A DNA stretch of 64,000 nucleotides from Methylotenera sp. (GTDB taxonomy: Bacteria > Pseudomonadota > Gammaproteobacteria > Burkholderiales > Methylophilaceae), in the NCBI GenBank assembly GCA_030652995.1, contig JAUSAG010000013.1, positions 1 to 64,000 on the forward strand, read 5' to 3'. Every line of letters begins with the position of its first letter. Within the stretch, counting starts at the first letter, position 1. This document shows, piece by piece, positions 37,300 through 47,867 of the stretch. Under the pieces are notes generated by a model, which worked only from the letters and a program-made list of their open reading frames with translations, was not told where the DNA came from and made no database searches. The translations under genes and the position numbers were made by a program.

Positions 37300-39333
37300 A
37301 TGACTAATCGTCTTGCAGAGGAAACTAGTCCCTACTTGCTTCAACATGCCCAAAACCCTGTGCAATGGTATCCATGGGGTGAAGAGGCGCTTAATTTAGC
37401 CAAATCACAAAACAAGCCAATATTGCTTTCCATTGGTTATTCTGCCTGTCATTGGTGCCATGTGATGGCGCATGAGTCGTTTGAGGACGACGCAACCGCT
37501 GCCATCATGAACGCAAATTTCATCAATATCAAAGTAGACCGTGAAGAGCGCCCTGATATAGATCAAATTTATCAAACCGCACATAGCCTACTTTCAAACA
37601 AAAGCGGTGGTTGGCCACTAACCGTGTTCTTAACGCCTAATCAAGAGCCGTATTTTACAGGCACGTATTTTCCTAAAACAGCGCGTTACCAATTGCCGGG
37701 ATTTTGCGAGCTTATTCCACGGGTGGCAGCTTACTATCATGAGCGAAAAGACGATATGACGATGCAAAACCGTCAGCTTGCACAGGCTTTGGCGCGTACT
37801 ATTCCCGTTGCAAGTTCTATGGTTACGGCAGATGAAAACACGGTTAAACAGGGTTTTGAGCAATTGAAAACAGGTTTTGATTTTGAGTATGGCGGCTTTG
37901 GTTCTGCGCCAAAATTTCCTAACCCCGCCGATGTGACCTTATTGCTGCACCAGGCTAAAGCTGGCAATAATCAAGCCGAGACTATGGCATTGCAAATGCT
38001 CTCAGCCATGGCAGCGGGTGGTATTTATGACCAGCTAGGCGGTGGGTTTTGTCGCTATTCTGTAGATGAACGCTGGAATATCCCACATTTTGAAAAAATG
38101 TTGTATGACAACGGTCAGTTGCTATGTTTGTATGCCGATGGCTGGCAACTTAGCAAAAATGCAGCGGATAAAGCAATCTACGCGCGCGTGATCGAAGAAA
38201 CGGTAAGCTGGTTAGTTCGAGAAATGCGCTCACCACAAGGGGCATTTTACTCCTCGCTAGATGCCGATTCACTGGATGCATATGGACATAGTGAAGAGGG
38301 TGCATTTTACGTTTGGCAGCTAAGTGAAGTAAAAGCTTTACTGACACCTGAAGAGTTTGTAGTGGCTAGCCGTTGCTATGGTTTTGATCGCGCACCAAAC
38401 TTTGAAGATCCGCATTCTCAAACCCGTGCATGGCATCCTTATTTAGCAGTTGTGCCGAGTGCAGATGAGGTGGAATTGTTGAGCAGTGCTCGTGCTAAAT
38501 TATTTGCTACACGTGAAAAGCGTAACCATCCTGGGCGCGATGATAAAATTCTTACTTCGTGGAATGCTTTGGTGATTAAAGGCTTAAGCCGCGTAGGGCG
38601 CGTGTTTAATCGGGCAGATTGGGTATTGCTGGCGGAAGGTTCAGTGGATTTTATTCGCGAAAAATTGTGGTTAGATGACCGCTTATTGGCAACCTGCAAA
38701 GACGATAAAGCCCACCTTAATGCCTATTTAGATGACTACGCATTTTTACTTGATGCCTTAATTGAGTTAATGCAGGTTGATTACAGAAGCATTGATATGC
38801 AGTTTGCTGAAGATTTAGCGGAGGCGTTACTAGATAATTTTGCAGCCGAAGACGGCGGGTTTTATTTTACCGCACATCACCATGAGACTTTAATTCATCG
38901 CGCCAAACAAGGTTATGACAATGCAACCCCTAACGGCAATGGCATTGCCGCAGTGGCTTTGCAACGCTTGGGGCATGCGCTCGGAGATGCGCGTTATTTG
39001 CAAGCGGCAGAGCGCACTTTGCAAGCGTTTGATGCTGTGCTTAAACGTAGCCCGGCAGGTTGTGCCAGTTTAACGTATGCCTTAGATGAGTACTTAACAC
39101 CACCAACCATGGTAATTTTGCGTGGAGAGTCTGCAAAGTTAATAAAATGGCGACATGCGCTCAGCCAGCATTATTACCCCCACCATTTATTTTTTTACTT
39201 GGATGAAACTGTAAAAGTGTTGCCAGTAACTTTACAAAGAAGTTTGGCAGAAGATGTCAACGCATGGGTTTGTAGCGGCGTTGAATGCTCACAAAGTGTT
39301 GATGATTTATCACGATTGATTAGTCAGATTTAA
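37300..39333 (+). CDS. Thioredoxin-fold DUF255 protein (YyaL/spermatogenesis-associated 20 family)
   Basis: 677 residues from the ATG at 37300. The N-terminal thioredoxin-like domain has [20 protein letters not shown] and the CxxC-type [15 protein letters not shown] (about residues 42-58); the rest is an alpha/alpha-barrel like that of cellobiose epimerases, with [12 protein letters not shown] and a Gly-rich [11 protein letters not shown] motif. The family is widespread, and its reaction is not firmly established. Preceded by the mutarotase gene on the same strand. Confidence 0.9.
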   Translation: MTNRLAEETSPYLLQHAQNPVQWYPWGEEALNLAKSQNKPILLSIGYSACHWCHVMAHESFEDDATAAIMNANFINIKVDREERPDIDQIYQTAHSLLSNKSGGWPLTVFLTPNQEPYFTGTYFPKTARYQLPGFCELIPRVAAYYHERKDDMTMQNRQLAQALARTIPVASSMVTADENTVKQGFEQLKTGFDFEYGGFGSAPKFPNPADVTLLLHQAKAGNNQAETMALQMLSAMAAGGIYDQLGGGFCRYSVDERWNIPHFEKMLYDNGQLLCLYADGWQLSKNAADKAIYARVIEETVSWLVREMRSPQGAFYSSLDADSLDAYGHSEEGAFYVWQLSEVKALLTPEEFVVASRCYGFDRAPNFEDPHSQTRAWHPYLAVVPSADEVELLSSARAKLFATREKRNHPGRDDKILTSWNALVIKGLSRVGRVFNRADWVLLAEGSVDFIREKLWLDDRLLATCKDDKAHLNAYLDDYAFLLDALIELMQVDYRSIDMQFAEDLAEALLDNFAAEDGGFYFTAHHHETLIHRAKQGYDNATPNGNGIAAVALQRLGHALGDARYLQAAERTLQAFDAVLKRSPAGCASLTYALDEYLTPPTMVILRGESAKLIKWRHALSQHYYPHHLFFYLDETVKVLPVTLQRSLAEDVNAWVCSGVECSQSVDDLSRLISQI

Positions 39334-39442
39334 TGTTGATACTTGATTTAAGTCATTGGTAAAAATTTAAATCTTGGGTATGATAAACGGGTTGTAAAAT
39401 TCTTATAAATATTATTATTAAGCGTTAATTCAAGGAGATAGC

Positions 39443-39769
39443 ATGAAAGCTTTACTATTAACAATCGCTGCTGCTGGTTCACTGTTAGTTGCAGCTCAAG
39501 CAAATGCAGTTGACGCTGCTGCGGCTCAAGCTTTAGCACAAAAAAGCGGCTGTTTAGCTTGCCACAGTATAGATAAAAAAGTATTAGGTCCTGCGTTCAA
39601 AGATATTGCAGCAAAATACAAAGGTGACAAAACTGCAGAAGCTAAAATGATTGAAAAAGTTAAAAAAGGTGGTAGCGGTACTTGGGGCCCTATGCCTATG
39701 CCAGCAAATAGCCCGCAAGTTAAAGATGCTGATATTAAAACAGTTGTAGCATGGGTGTTGTCACTGTAA
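39443..39769 (+). CDS. Small class I cytochrome c
   Basis: 108 residues with a signal peptide (LLLTIAAAGSLLVAAQANA) and one c-type haem site, CLACH, at about residues 38-42. The distal methionine is in GPMPMPANSP. This is the c551/c552 size class, a periplasmic electron carrier, for instance between bc1 and a terminal oxidase or from a methylotrophic dehydrogenase. The partner cannot be told from context. AAGGAGA is the ribosome binding site, and a terminator follows. Confidence 0.94.
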   Translation: MKALLLTIAAAGSLLVAAQANAVDAAAAQALAQKSGCLACHSIDKKVLGPAFKDIAAKYKGDKTAEAKMIEKVKKGGSGTWGPMPMPANSPQVKDADIKTVVAWVLSL

Positions 39770-39813
39770 TCAATAGTGCAAACTAGTCGACTTTATTCAA
39801 GTTGATATAAATT

Positions 39814-39842
39814 AAAAGCCAGCTCAAAAAGCTGGCTTTTTT
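39814..39842 (+). terminator. Intrinsic terminator after cytochrome c
   Basis: AAAAGCCAGC and GCTGGCTTTT arms around a TCAAAAA loop, ending in T6. The stem core AAAGCCAGC is the same as in the rplQ terminator at 14416. Confidence 0.92.
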
Positions 39843-39974
39843 AGTTGTACTAATTTAAATAAATGTAGGTACTAGATAAAGAATCAATATGTAGCTTCCT
39901 TAACGTATTGGATTTAAGTGCTAATTTTCTGGCCTACCCATCAAAGTGCCCACGGATAAGGTAATAAGACAAAG

Positions 39975-40106
39975 GCTTACAGTCGTTAAGCTATAAGCTT
40001 TTTTTATCAGTGCGCCTGGAGCGATTTGAACACACTACCCCTTGGTCTGTGGGGGCGGTTTAAGTATTAAATATTATTAAAAGCAATAACTTACAACAAC
40101 TTGCAA
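39975..40106 (-). repeat. Decayed tRNA-Arg 3'-half att scar with terminator
   Basis: The sequence at 40008-40052 matches the two intact tRNA-Arg 3' halves (48751, 52005) at 36 of 45 positions by eye. A tRNA-type hairpin (core CGTTAAGC) lies to its left at about 39973-40003. To its right, about 50 bp (GGCGGTTTAAGTATTAAATATTATTAAAAGC-type sequence) match the flank of the 48751 copy. It marks the boundary between core and island. It lacks the tRNA 5' half and is not a tRNA gene. Confidence 0.75.
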
Positions 40107-40222
40107 CATCTTAAAATGTAGCTTATTACGCTAGGTTATTTAAGTAATGATTGTCCTAAATAATCAAGCGGGAGTGAGCTTTAGATTGCAAAAAATATCC
40201 CATTCAATATAAACTCCATTAA

Positions 40223-41095
40223 ATGAAGTTTTCACACCACATTTTACTGATAGCTTTGTGTTTATTTACACACGCCAACCAAGCCTTTGCAATTGACCTT
40301 CAGCCCGGCGAACTTCGCGCACTCAAACCAGATACTTATTTGCTGATGCTGTCTTATCAGCAAAGTGAGCGTGGTGATCGCTATATTCACGGTAATAAAC
40401 AAGTTGGCAATCCAGAAATTCAAGCATCGCAATTACAGATTCGTTTGGGAAAATCCTTTGAGGTAGCAGACCATCCTGCTATTTTTTATGTACAGACTCC
40501 TATTGGTTATGTGCATCCAGAAGGTTCTCTTTCTCGCCTTGAAGGCGATAGTGGGGTTGGTGACACGACTTTTCTTTTTGCATTCTGGCCTTATGCTAAT
40601 CATGAAACAAAAAGCTACTTTGCGGTAGGTGCTTATTTAACTGCACCTACAGGCAGTTATGACCATGAACGTAGTTTTAATATGGGGCAAAACCGCTACA
40701 GCGCTGCTTTACAAGCAGGCTATCAAGCCCCTTTGGCAGACGCATGGAGTTGGATGGCAGCGCTAGACGCAGTCTGGTTTAGCAATAATGATGCGTTTGG
40801 TCAAAACCGAAACACGCTAGAACAAAAAGTACTTTACACCAGCCAAGTCGGCTTACAATACAACATCAGCCCCCGTTACTCATTAGGGGCTACTTATTTT
40901 TATACTACTGGTGGAGAAACCAGTGTAAACGGCATGAGTCGCGATGACCTTACGCAATTGCAACGCTACCAATTAACCGGTGTAGCAAACTTCACATTTG
41001 GACGCATCACCTTGCATTATGGAGGCGATCTTAAAACTGAAAACGGCTTTATCGAAGACAGTCGCTGGATTTTGCGATATACCAAGTTATTCTAA
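40223..41095 (+). CDS. Outer-membrane beta-barrel protein (phenol MetA-type transporter family)
   Basis: 290 residues with a signal peptide (MKFSHHILLIALCLFTHANQAFA). The rest alternates polar and apolar residues as beta strands do, ends in phenylalanine (YTKLF), and resembles the MetA-pathway phenol-degradation outer-membrane family. This family is thought to move hydrophobic compounds across the outer membrane. The following regulatory protein starts 18 bp later. First gene inside the island. Confidence 0.7.
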   Translation: MKFSHHILLIALCLFTHANQAFAIDLQPGELRALKPDTYLLMLSYQQSERGDRYIHGNKQVGNPEIQASQLQIRLGKSFEVADHPAIFYVQTPIGYVHPEGSLSRLEGDSGVGDTTFLFAFWPYANHETKSYFAVGAYLTAPTGSYDHERSFNMGQNRYSAALQAGYQAPLADAWSWMAALDAVWFSNNDAFGQNRNTLEQKVLYTSQVGLQYNISPRYSLGATYFYTTGGETSVNGMSRDDLTQLQRYQLTGVANFTFGRITLHYGGDLKTENGFIEDSRWILRYTKLF

Positions 41096-41113
41096 AATAA
41101 ATGGTCAAATTTA

Positions 41114-43834
41114 ATGCCTGATTTAAATACAATTCGCTTGGTTGCAATGATAAGCTTTACATGCTTCACAGTAGCTATTGTGATGCTTTGGCGTTTAGTG
41201 CCTCAGGAACGGAGTCTGAAGGACTGGGTATTAGCAACTACGCTTATTGCTGTCAGCCTGTTGTTGCTCGGCTTGCGTGGCGTTATTCCAAATTTCATCT
41301 CTATTACCATCGCCAATACCTTTCTAATTCTTGGCATCGGTTATATCTATGTTGGAACCTGCAACCTCTTAGGTGGAAGTAAAAGCGATTTACGCTGGCT
41401 TTGGTTTGCAACTATAGCAACATTTTTGATCGGTTTTTCTGAAAATATCTCGTTTCGAATATCTGCATACGCATTATTAGATGTTCCTTTTTTAGCTTTT
41501 TGTGCATGGCTGTTCTGGCGAGCTAAAGGTAACCGTCAGATTGTAGTTATGCAACGTATTACAGCGATTATCTTCGCTATTGGTGCGCTCATGTTTATGG
41601 TTCGTGCATTTAAACCACCACCAACATCTGCGCCATCTATCAATATAATTGCTCCAAACTGGCTCGAGGTCATCCCGTATGTTTATGCCATTATGTTTAG
41701 CATGTGGCTGTCAATCACTCTGTTACTCATTGTGAGCTTTAGGCTTCAGAGTCAAAAGGATGACTTGATGGTAAGTTTGTCAGAAGAAAAAGAACGCTTG
41801 CGCCTTGCTTTAATCTCAGCCGATCAGGGCTGGTTTGATCTTAATGTCGGCACGGGGCAAGTGTTAGTCAGCCCAGAATGCCCTGCGATGCTTGGTTACG
41901 ATCCTGCTACTTTTCATAGCAATCTGCAAGAGTGGTTAGCAAACATACACCCAGAAGATATAATGGCTGTTCGTGAAGCAATGCAGAAATGCCTTAGAGA
42001 TGGTGGTCCCGAAAGTATGGATTACCGCCGGCGGACTAGTTCTGGAGATTGGCTTTGGATTAACAGCATCGGAAGCATCACTGAGTGGGACCAAAGTCAC
42101 CGGCCACTAAGAATGATAGGAATACATACCAATATCACTGAACGTAAACAAGCTGAGAATGAACTTAAAATTGCTGCCACTGCTTTTGAGTCTCAAGAAG
42201 GCATAATCGTCACTGATGCTAATAGCATCATCCTACGCGTGAACCATGCTTTCACTGCGACTACAGGCTACACGTCTGAAGAAGCTGTTGGTCAAACACC
42301 TCGTCTATTAAGCTCTGGCCGTCAAGATAAGGCGTTTTATGAGGCGATGTGGGAGCATCTCAATCAAACTGGCGCATGGGAAGGTGAAATATGGAACCGT
42401 CGTAAAAGCGGTGACATTTACCCTGAGCATCTATTGATTACTGCTGTGAAAGATGCGAGCGGCATTGTCACCAATTATGTCGCCACGCTGACCGACATTA
42501 CGATGAGTAAAGCTGCCTCAGATGAAATTAAGAGTTTAGCGTTCTATGACCCATTAACACGCCTGCCTAATCGGCGACTGTTGTTAGATAGGCTCCAGCA
42601 AGCCTTGGCGGCCAGCACACGTAGTGGTCAGAGAGGCGCGCTGTTATTTCTTGACCTTGATCACTTTAAAACACTGAATGATAGCTTGGGACATGATATT
42701 GGCGACTTATTGCTTCAACAAGTTGCCAGTCGCCTTCGCAACTGCGTGCGTGAAGGAGACACTGTGGCACGTTTAGGTGGTGATGAATTTGTCGTGTTAT
42801 TAGAAGATTTAAGTGAACAGTCCATTGATGCCGCAACGCAAACAGAAGTGATCGCTCAAAAAATACTGACTGCACTAAACCAACCCTATCAGTTAGGTAC
42901 GCATGAGCATCACAGCACCCCCAGTGTAGGGGCTACACTATTCAATGATCATGATGCAGAATTAGAAATCATATTAAAACAAGCAGATATTGCCATGTAT
43001 CAATCTAAGATGGAAGGACGCAATACCTTACGTTTTTATGACCCCAAAATGCAAGAGGCCATCACCACTCGCGTAGATATGGAGCGCGAGTTACGCAAAG
43101 CTACAGCCCAGCAGCAGTTTCAGTTGTATTACCAAATACAGGTAGATAACACGGGCCGTCCATTTGGGGCAGAAGCCTTGATCCGTTGGCTCCATCCTGA
43201 ACGTAATATGATTCCACCTTTCCAATTTATTTCATTAGCCGAAGAAACAGGGCTGATTTTACCGATTGGGCAATGGGTGCTAGAGACGGCCTGCGCTCAG
43301 CTTAAAATATGGCATCAAAATGCACACTACCGAGATTTTGTGCTATCAGTGAATGTAAGTGCAAAACAATTTCATCAAGCAAACTTTGTCACACAAGTAC
43401 AAGAAACGATGCAACGTCACGGCATCGACCCAACAAAACTCAAGCTAGAACTCACAGAAAGTATGTTGGTCAAGAATATTGATGACATTATTGAGAAGAT
43501 GAATGCTCTCAGTCAAATAGGCGTTCGATTTTCATTAGACGATTTTGGTACAGGTTATTCATCACTGCAGTATCTAAAAAAACTGCCTTTATCTCAATTG
43601 AAAATTGACCAGTCATTTGTGCGGGATATTGCGACCGATGACAGTGATAGAGCCATTGTACGTACCATCATCACCATGGCTTCAAGCCTCGACATCAGCG
43701 TGATTGCTGAGGGTGTGGAAACGGAAGAACAACGGCAGTATTTATTAGATAATGGATGCGCGAACTTCCAAGGCTACTTATTTGGCAAACCAGTGCCGAT
43801 TGATGAGTTTGAATCTTTGCTTTTAAAAAGCTGA
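41114..43834 (+). CDS. PAS-GGDEF-EAL cyclic-di-GMP signalling protein
   Basis: 906 residues. The N-terminal ~215 residues carry about seven hydrophobic helices. Two PAS/PAC domains follow (about 225-345 and 350-470), then GGDEF (about 475-640) with the intact catalytic motif RLGGDEF and an inhibitory RxxD site (REGD) upstream of it. EAL (about 655-900) has EALIRW and DDFGTGYSSL. All key residues for diguanylate cyclase and phosphodiesterase activity are present, so it may do either. Signal input is probably through the membrane and PAS parts. It follows the outer-membrane gene by 18 bp. Confidence 0.95.
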   Translation: MPDLNTIRLVAMISFTCFTVAIVMLWRLVPQERSLKDWVLATTLIAVSLLLLGLRGVIPNFISITIANTFLILGIGYIYVGTCNLLGGSKSDLRWLWFATIATFLIGFSENISFRISAYALLDVPFLAFCAWLFWRAKGNRQIVVMQRITAIIFAIGALMFMVRAFKPPPTSAPSINIIAPNWLEVIPYVYAIMFSMWLSITLLLIVSFRLQSQKDDLMVSLSEEKERLRLALISADQGWFDLNVGTGQVLVSPECPAMLGYDPATFHSNLQEWLANIHPEDIMAVREAMQKCLRDGGPESMDYRRRTSSGDWLWINSIGSITEWDQSHRPLRMIGIHTNITERKQAENELKIAATAFESQEGIIVTDANSIILRVNHAFTATTGYTSEEAVGQTPRLLSSGRQDKAFYEAMWEHLNQTGAWEGEIWNRRKSGDIYPEHLLITAVKDASGIVTNYVATLTDITMSKAASDEIKSLAFYDPLTRLPNRRLLLDRLQQALAASTRSGQRGALLFLDLDHFKTLNDSLGHDIGDLLLQQVASRLRNCVREGDTVARLGGDEFVVLLEDLSEQSIDAATQTEVIAQKILTALNQPYQLGTHEHHSTPSVGATLFNDHDAELEIILKQADIAMYQSKMEGRNTLRFYDPKMQEAITTRVDMERELRKATAQQQFQLYYQIQVDNTGRPFGAEALIRWLHPERNMIPPFQFISLAEETGLILPIGQWVLETACAQLKIWHQNAHYRDFVLSVNVSAKQFHQANFVTQVQETMQRHGIDPTKLKLELTESMLVKNIDDIIEKMNALSQIGVRFSLDDFGTGYSSLQYLKKLPLSQLKIDQSFVRDIATDDSDRAIVRTIITMASSLDISVIAEGVETEEQRQYLLDNGCANFQGYLFGKPVPIDEFESLLLKS

Positions 43835-44132
43835 TGCAAATTGAAGATCGGCTATGCTGATCTTGCAGTCGAGCGTACTAAATTGATGTATGGCTCGTTA
43901 TGGTTGAGAGCGCTAACAACTGATTGCTGCGAAGCTGGAATTTACTCAAAAAAACTGTACAGACATAAACCAGTCATTCACAAACTTGCAATCAATCCCC
44001 ATTGTTGTTACTCAGAATTAAGGACAAGAGGCGGCAACGGGTTGTGAGCGGGCAGTCATCTATTGATGACCCAAAGATACATAAAACTACAACATCTGAA
44101 GCGATTTACATCGTATGTTTAAGGCGCTGTTT
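43835..44132. other. Intergenic stretch between GGDEF-EAL and ars genes
   Basis: About 300 bp between convergent genes. A 68-codon open frame (43841-44047) covers most of it but has no ribosome binding site and no recognisable protein sequence. Nothing else stands out. Confidence 0.4.
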
Positions 44133-45182
44133 TTATGGATTTTCATACCAATGACGACTTTGGTTAACTACCCGAACCACCAATAACATTACTGGAACCT
44201 CAATTAACACACCAACTACAGTAGCTAGCGCTGCACCTGAGTTGAAGCCAAATATGCTGATTGCTGCAGCTACAGCAAGTTCGAAAAAGTTACTTGCACC
44301 GATAAGCGCTGATGGGCAAGCGATATTGTGTTTTTCTCCAAGCTTTCTATTCAACCAATAAGCCAAAGCAGAATTAAAGAAAACCTGAATCAAAATGGGA
44401 ACTGCCAATAAAGCGATTATCAGTGGTTGCTTTAAAATCGCTTCCCCTTGGAAAGCAAACAGCAATATCAACGTAATCAGAAGCGCACTGATAGACCAGG
44501 GACCGATTTTCTCCATTGCTGCGTCAAATTTCTCTTGGCCGCCTCGCAATAAAGCTTTGCGCCACAATTGCGCTAGGATCACCGGAATTACGATATAAAG
44601 CACTACTGAGGTGACCAGTGTGTCCCAAGGCACGGTAATCGCAGAAATGCCCAGTAGCAAGGCCACAATGGGCGCAAACGCGAAAATCATAATCGTGTCA
44701 TTGAGTGCGACCTGTGACAGCGTAAATAAAGGGTCGCCATTAGTGAGGCGGCTCCACACAAACACCATAGCAGTGCAAGGTGCTGCAGCAAGCAGAATTA
44801 AGCCAGCAATATAACTATCAATCTGGTCTGGCGGCAACATCGGTGCAAACAGGTTGCGGATAAATAGCCAGCCAAGAAAAGCCATTGAGAATGGCTTCAC
44901 AAACCAATTCACAAATAGGGTGACGCCTATCCCTTTAATATGCTGCTTTACTTCATGCAACGCGCCAAAGTCCACCTTGACCAGCATCGGGATAATCATG
45001 ACCCAGATTAACAGCCCGACGGGTAGATTGACTTGTGCAAACTCCATTCTTCCTACTGCCTGAAACAAGCTTGGGAAAAGTTGGCCCAATGCAATACCCA
45101 CTACGATGCATATACCAACCCAGAGGGTTAGATAGCGTTCAAAAACGCTCAGCGGTGCGATTATATTTTTTGATTCCATCAT
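44133..45182 (-). CDS. acr3: Arsenite efflux permease Acr3
   Basis: 349 residues with ten predicted helices. The Acr3 signature is clear: the conserved cysteine in LLAAAPCTAMVFVWSRLTNGDP (near residue 137), which is needed for arsenite transport, and the charged residues in helix 9-10 (ALIGASNFFELAVAAAI). It exports As(III) driven by proton motive force and can pair with the ATPase ArsA. Last gene of the leftward ars operon, 36 bp after arsA. Confidence 0.95.
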   Translation of the reverse strand: MMESKNIIAPLSVFERYLTLWVGICIVVGIALGQLFPSLFQAVGRMEFAQVNLPVGLLIWVMIIPMLVKVDFGALHEVKQHIKGIGVTLFVNWFVKPFSMAFLGWLFIRNLFAPMLPPDQIDSYIAGLILLAAAPCTAMVFVWSRLTNGDPLFTLSQVALNDTIMIFAFAPIVALLLGISAITVPWDTLVTSVVLYIVIPVILAQLWRKALLRGGQEKFDAAMEKIGPWSISALLITLILLFAFQGEAILKQPLIIALLAVPILIQVFFNSALAYWLNRKLGEKHNIACPSALIGASNFFELAVAAAISIFGFNSGAALATVVGVLIEVPVMLLVVRVVNQSRHWYENP

Positions 45183-45218
45183 TGTTACCTGCTGTTGAAT
45201 AATCGGATCATATGATGA

Positions 45219-46973
45219 TTAACCAGCCGCTAAATCTAATAGCCGCTGAACACCTATTGGTTCATCTTTAAGCATTGGCACTACTGCATAGTGCTTTGAA
45301 TACACTTTAGCCACAGAATTAATTTCAACTAATTCATTAAGTGCGCGTTGGTGTAGCAATGATGAAGTGGTTGTCGTTGCGGCAACGCTGTTATTAATTA
45401 CCCAAGCCCAAGGCTCAATACCAGCACGACGCAAATCCAATTGCAGGTTGGCGGCTTCTAAGACTGGCGTTTTTTCTGCGAGCGTCACGATGAGTATTTT
45501 GGTTTGCTTTGGATCTTGCAATTGCATCATTGGTGTAGTGAATTGCAAGTGCGCTTTATCCATTTGACGCGCTACTTCACGGTGGTAAGCACCCGTTGCA
45601 TCAAGCAACAATAATGTATGCCCGGTCGGTGCGGTATCCATCACCACGAACTTCTTACCTGCTTCACGGATAATGCGTGAGAATGCTTGGAATACCGCAA
45701 TTTCTTCGGTGCATGGCGAACGTAAGTCTTCTTCTAGTAGCGCACGACCGTGCGCATCAAGCTTCGCACCTTTTGTATCCAGAACATGCTGACGATAACG
45801 TTCAGTTTCTTCATGCGGGTCAATCCGACTTACTGTTAAATTGTCTAATGTGCCATTGAGTGTGTCTGATAGATGGGCTGCTGGGTCTGATGTGGTCAGA
45901 TGTACAGGCAGTCCACGATTGGCTAATTCAACAGCAACAGCTGCTGCAACAGTCGTTTTTCCAACGCCACCTTTACCCATCGTCATGACTAGGCCGTGAC
46001 CATCTGCTACAATGCTATCCACTAATTGAGATAGGCTGGGCTTATCCACTGTAATAGCTGATTCATTTGTCCCATGCTGTTGATAAGGCGTATCTGTTAA
46101 TAATTGGCGTAATGTATCTAAACCAAACAAGTCAAAGGCTTTAAGTGCGACTAGATCTTGTGGCAGTTGCTTCAATACTTCTGGAATGGCGTTTAATGCA
46201 GCCTGTTCACGTTGGTAAATAGCCGCGGCAAGCGGGTCAGTTTCAGCCTCAATCTTTGGCAGAATGCCATTGATGACCAAATGCTGTTGTTTCAGACCAA
46301 TGCCTGCCAGCTCTTCGTGTGTACGGGCAACTTCACGCAATGTGGATTGCTGCGCACGTGCGACTAGAATCAGTCTTGTACGCTTACCATCAGCAAGTGC
46401 ATCTACAGCGGCTTCGTATTGTTCACGCTGTTTCTCAAGTCCAGCTAAAGGGCCAAGGCAGGAGGCATTACCTTTACCTTTTTCTAGGAAGCCGCTCCAT
46501 GCACCCGGCAACTGAAGCAGGCGAATCGTGTGCCCAGTCGGTGCAGTATCAAAAATAATGTGGTCGTAATTGTAAGTGACAGGTGAATCGATCAGTAGTG
46601 CGGTGAACTCATCAAATGCGGCAATCTCAGTCGTACATGCACCTGAGAGCTGCTCTTCAATGCCTTTAACTACATCATCAGGTAAGATGCCACGCACGGG
46701 ACCGACAATACGGTCACGATAACCCTGCGCTGCTGCTTGCGGGTCTATTTCAAGTGCGGCTAAATTAGGTACGGCTGGAACCGCAGTAATATGATTGCCG
46801 ATGTTAATACCAAATACTTGTCCGACATTAGATGCTGGATCCGTACTCACCAACAGTACACGTTTTCCGCTCTCAGCCAATTGAATGGCAGTTGCGCAGG
46901 CGATGGAAGTCTTACCTACGCCACCTTTACCAGTAAAGAAAAGAAAGCGGGGTGGTTGTTTAAGAAATAGCAT
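45219..46973 (-). CDS. arsA: Arsenical pump-driving ATPase ArsA
   Basis: 584 residues, the full double-domain form. Each half has a deviant Walker A: FTGKGGVGKTSIACATA (near residue 14) and TMGKGGVGKTTVAAAVA (near 333), and a DTAPTGHT signature. The metalloid-site cysteines are in GACTTEIAAF, ASCLGPLAG and SPCTEEIAVF. It binds As(III), hydrolyses ATP and drives efflux, here presumably through Acr3, as ArsB is absent. Confidence 0.96.
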   Translation of the reverse strand: MLFLKQPPRFLFFTGKGGVGKTSIACATAIQLAESGKRVLLVSTDPASNVGQVFGINIGNHITAVPAVPNLAALEIDPQAAAQGYRDRIVGPVRGILPDDVVKGIEEQLSGACTTEIAAFDEFTALLIDSPVTYNYDHIIFDTAPTGHTIRLLQLPGAWSGFLEKGKGNASCLGPLAGLEKQREQYEAAVDALADGKRTRLILVARAQQSTLREVARTHEELAGIGLKQQHLVINGILPKIEAETDPLAAAIYQREQAALNAIPEVLKQLPQDLVALKAFDLFGLDTLRQLLTDTPYQQHGTNESAITVDKPSLSQLVDSIVADGHGLVMTMGKGGVGKTTVAAAVAVELANRGLPVHLTTSDPAAHLSDTLNGTLDNLTVSRIDPHEETERYRQHVLDTKGAKLDAHGRALLEEDLRSPCTEEIAVFQAFSRIIREAGKKFVVMDTAPTGHTLLLLDATGAYHREVARQMDKAHLQFTTPMMQLQDPKQTKILIVTLAEKTPVLEAANLQLDLRRAGIEPWAWVINNSVAATTTTSSLLHQRALNELVEINSVAKVYSKHYAVVPMLKDEPIGVQRLLDLAAG

Positions 46974-47012
46974 CTAATTTACCTTAAGATTGAGTCAAAG
47001 TTTGTGGTGCTA

Positions 47013-47375
47013 TTAACAGCACTTGCCGCCACTGCAACATCCAGTTACTGGTTGCACTTCAATCACGGTGGCTATTCCAGCCCAGCGCGCAAGCTCAATG
47101 CGATTTGGATAACGACCAGCCAAAGCAAACTCACCATCCACCAGAATCAGCGGCAATGCCTCTTGGCCGGAACGCTCAAGAAAATCTCGCACCACCTTGT
47201 TATTGGCAAAATCCATGGGTTGTTGCGCGAGATTGAAGCGCTCAATTAGCGCGCCATTATTTCTAGCCCAATCTGCATCGGCTGAGAAATTGACTAATTG
47301 TTGATCGACTTCTGTTCCGCACACACCACTGCTACAGCACATTGCGGGGTCAAACACTTGTATTGTTTTTGTCAT
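47013..47375 (-). CDS. arsD: Arsenic metallochaperone ArsD
   Basis: 120 residues, normal for ArsD, which hands As(III) from glutathione to ArsA and is a weak repressor. The key CCSSGVC triad (Cys13, Cys14, Cys19 by my count, the Cys12-13-18 of E. coli) and the C-terminal CCSGGKCC are both kept. It sits between arsC and arsA, as expected for a chaperone of ArsA. Confidence 0.95.
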   Translation of the reverse strand: MTKTIQVFDPAMCCSSGVCGTEVDQQLVNFSADADWARNNGALIERFNLAQQPMDFANNKVVRDFLERSGQEALPLILVDGEFALAGRYPNRIELARWAGIATVIEVQPVTGCCSGGKCC

Positions 47376-47384
47376 GATATTTCC

Positions 47385-47864
47385 TTAAGTAATATTAGCT
47401 GCAATCTTATCCATCTCAGCTTTAAGTGCGGCCTTATCATGCTTGAGTGTCTCTAAAGGTAGCGCTAGAAAAGCATCAATACGCGCCCGCAGAATGCTAT
47501 ACGCCTTAACGAATGCAGCATCAATCTCTTCATCGGTGCCAGTCGCATGTGCCGGGTCTTCAACACCCCAATGACTTCTTAATACTGGGCCTAGGTAAGC
47601 TGGGCAGGTTTCATTTGCTGCGTTACCGCATACTGAAATCACAATATCAGGTGTGGCTGGCAAATTTTCCCATGATTTGCTGTGATAACCCTCTGTTGAT
47701 ATGCCTTCACGCGCTAATAATGCCAGTGAACGTGGATGCACATAACCAGCTGGCTTGCTACCAGCGCTCATTGCATGCCAGCCAGCAGGAGCAAGATGGT
47801 TGAAAGTTGCCTCGCCTAGTATGGAGCGGCAGGAATTACCTGTACATAAAAAGAGAACGTTCAT
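47385..47864 (-). CDS. arsC: Arsenate reductase, low-MW phosphatase type
   Basis: 159 residues of the LMW tyrosine-phosphatase-like ArsC class. The P-loop CTGNSCRS near the N-terminus and the redox pair in SVCGNAANETCP (near residues 82-91) are intact; this thioredoxin-coupled class reduces As(V) to As(III). The tail is about 20 residues longer than in the Bacillus enzyme. Second gene of the operon, 3 bp after arsR. Confidence 0.95.
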   Translation of the reverse strand: MNVLFLCTGNSCRSILGEATFNHLAPAGWHAMSAGSKPAGYVHPRSLALLAREGISTEGYHSKSWENLPATPDIVISVCGNAANETCPAYLGPVLRSHWGVEDPAHATGTDEEIDAAFVKAYSILRARIDAFLALPLETLKHDKAALKAEMDKIAANIT

Positions 47865-47867
47865 TGT

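Noticed and set aside
40008-40052. Possible tRNA gene
   Set aside because: Only a 3' half with nine or so mismatches to the other two copies; no 5' half or D arm follows.
43841-44047. 68-codon frame after the GGDEF-EAL gene
   Set aside because: No ribosome binding site, no recognisable sequence; treated as chance.
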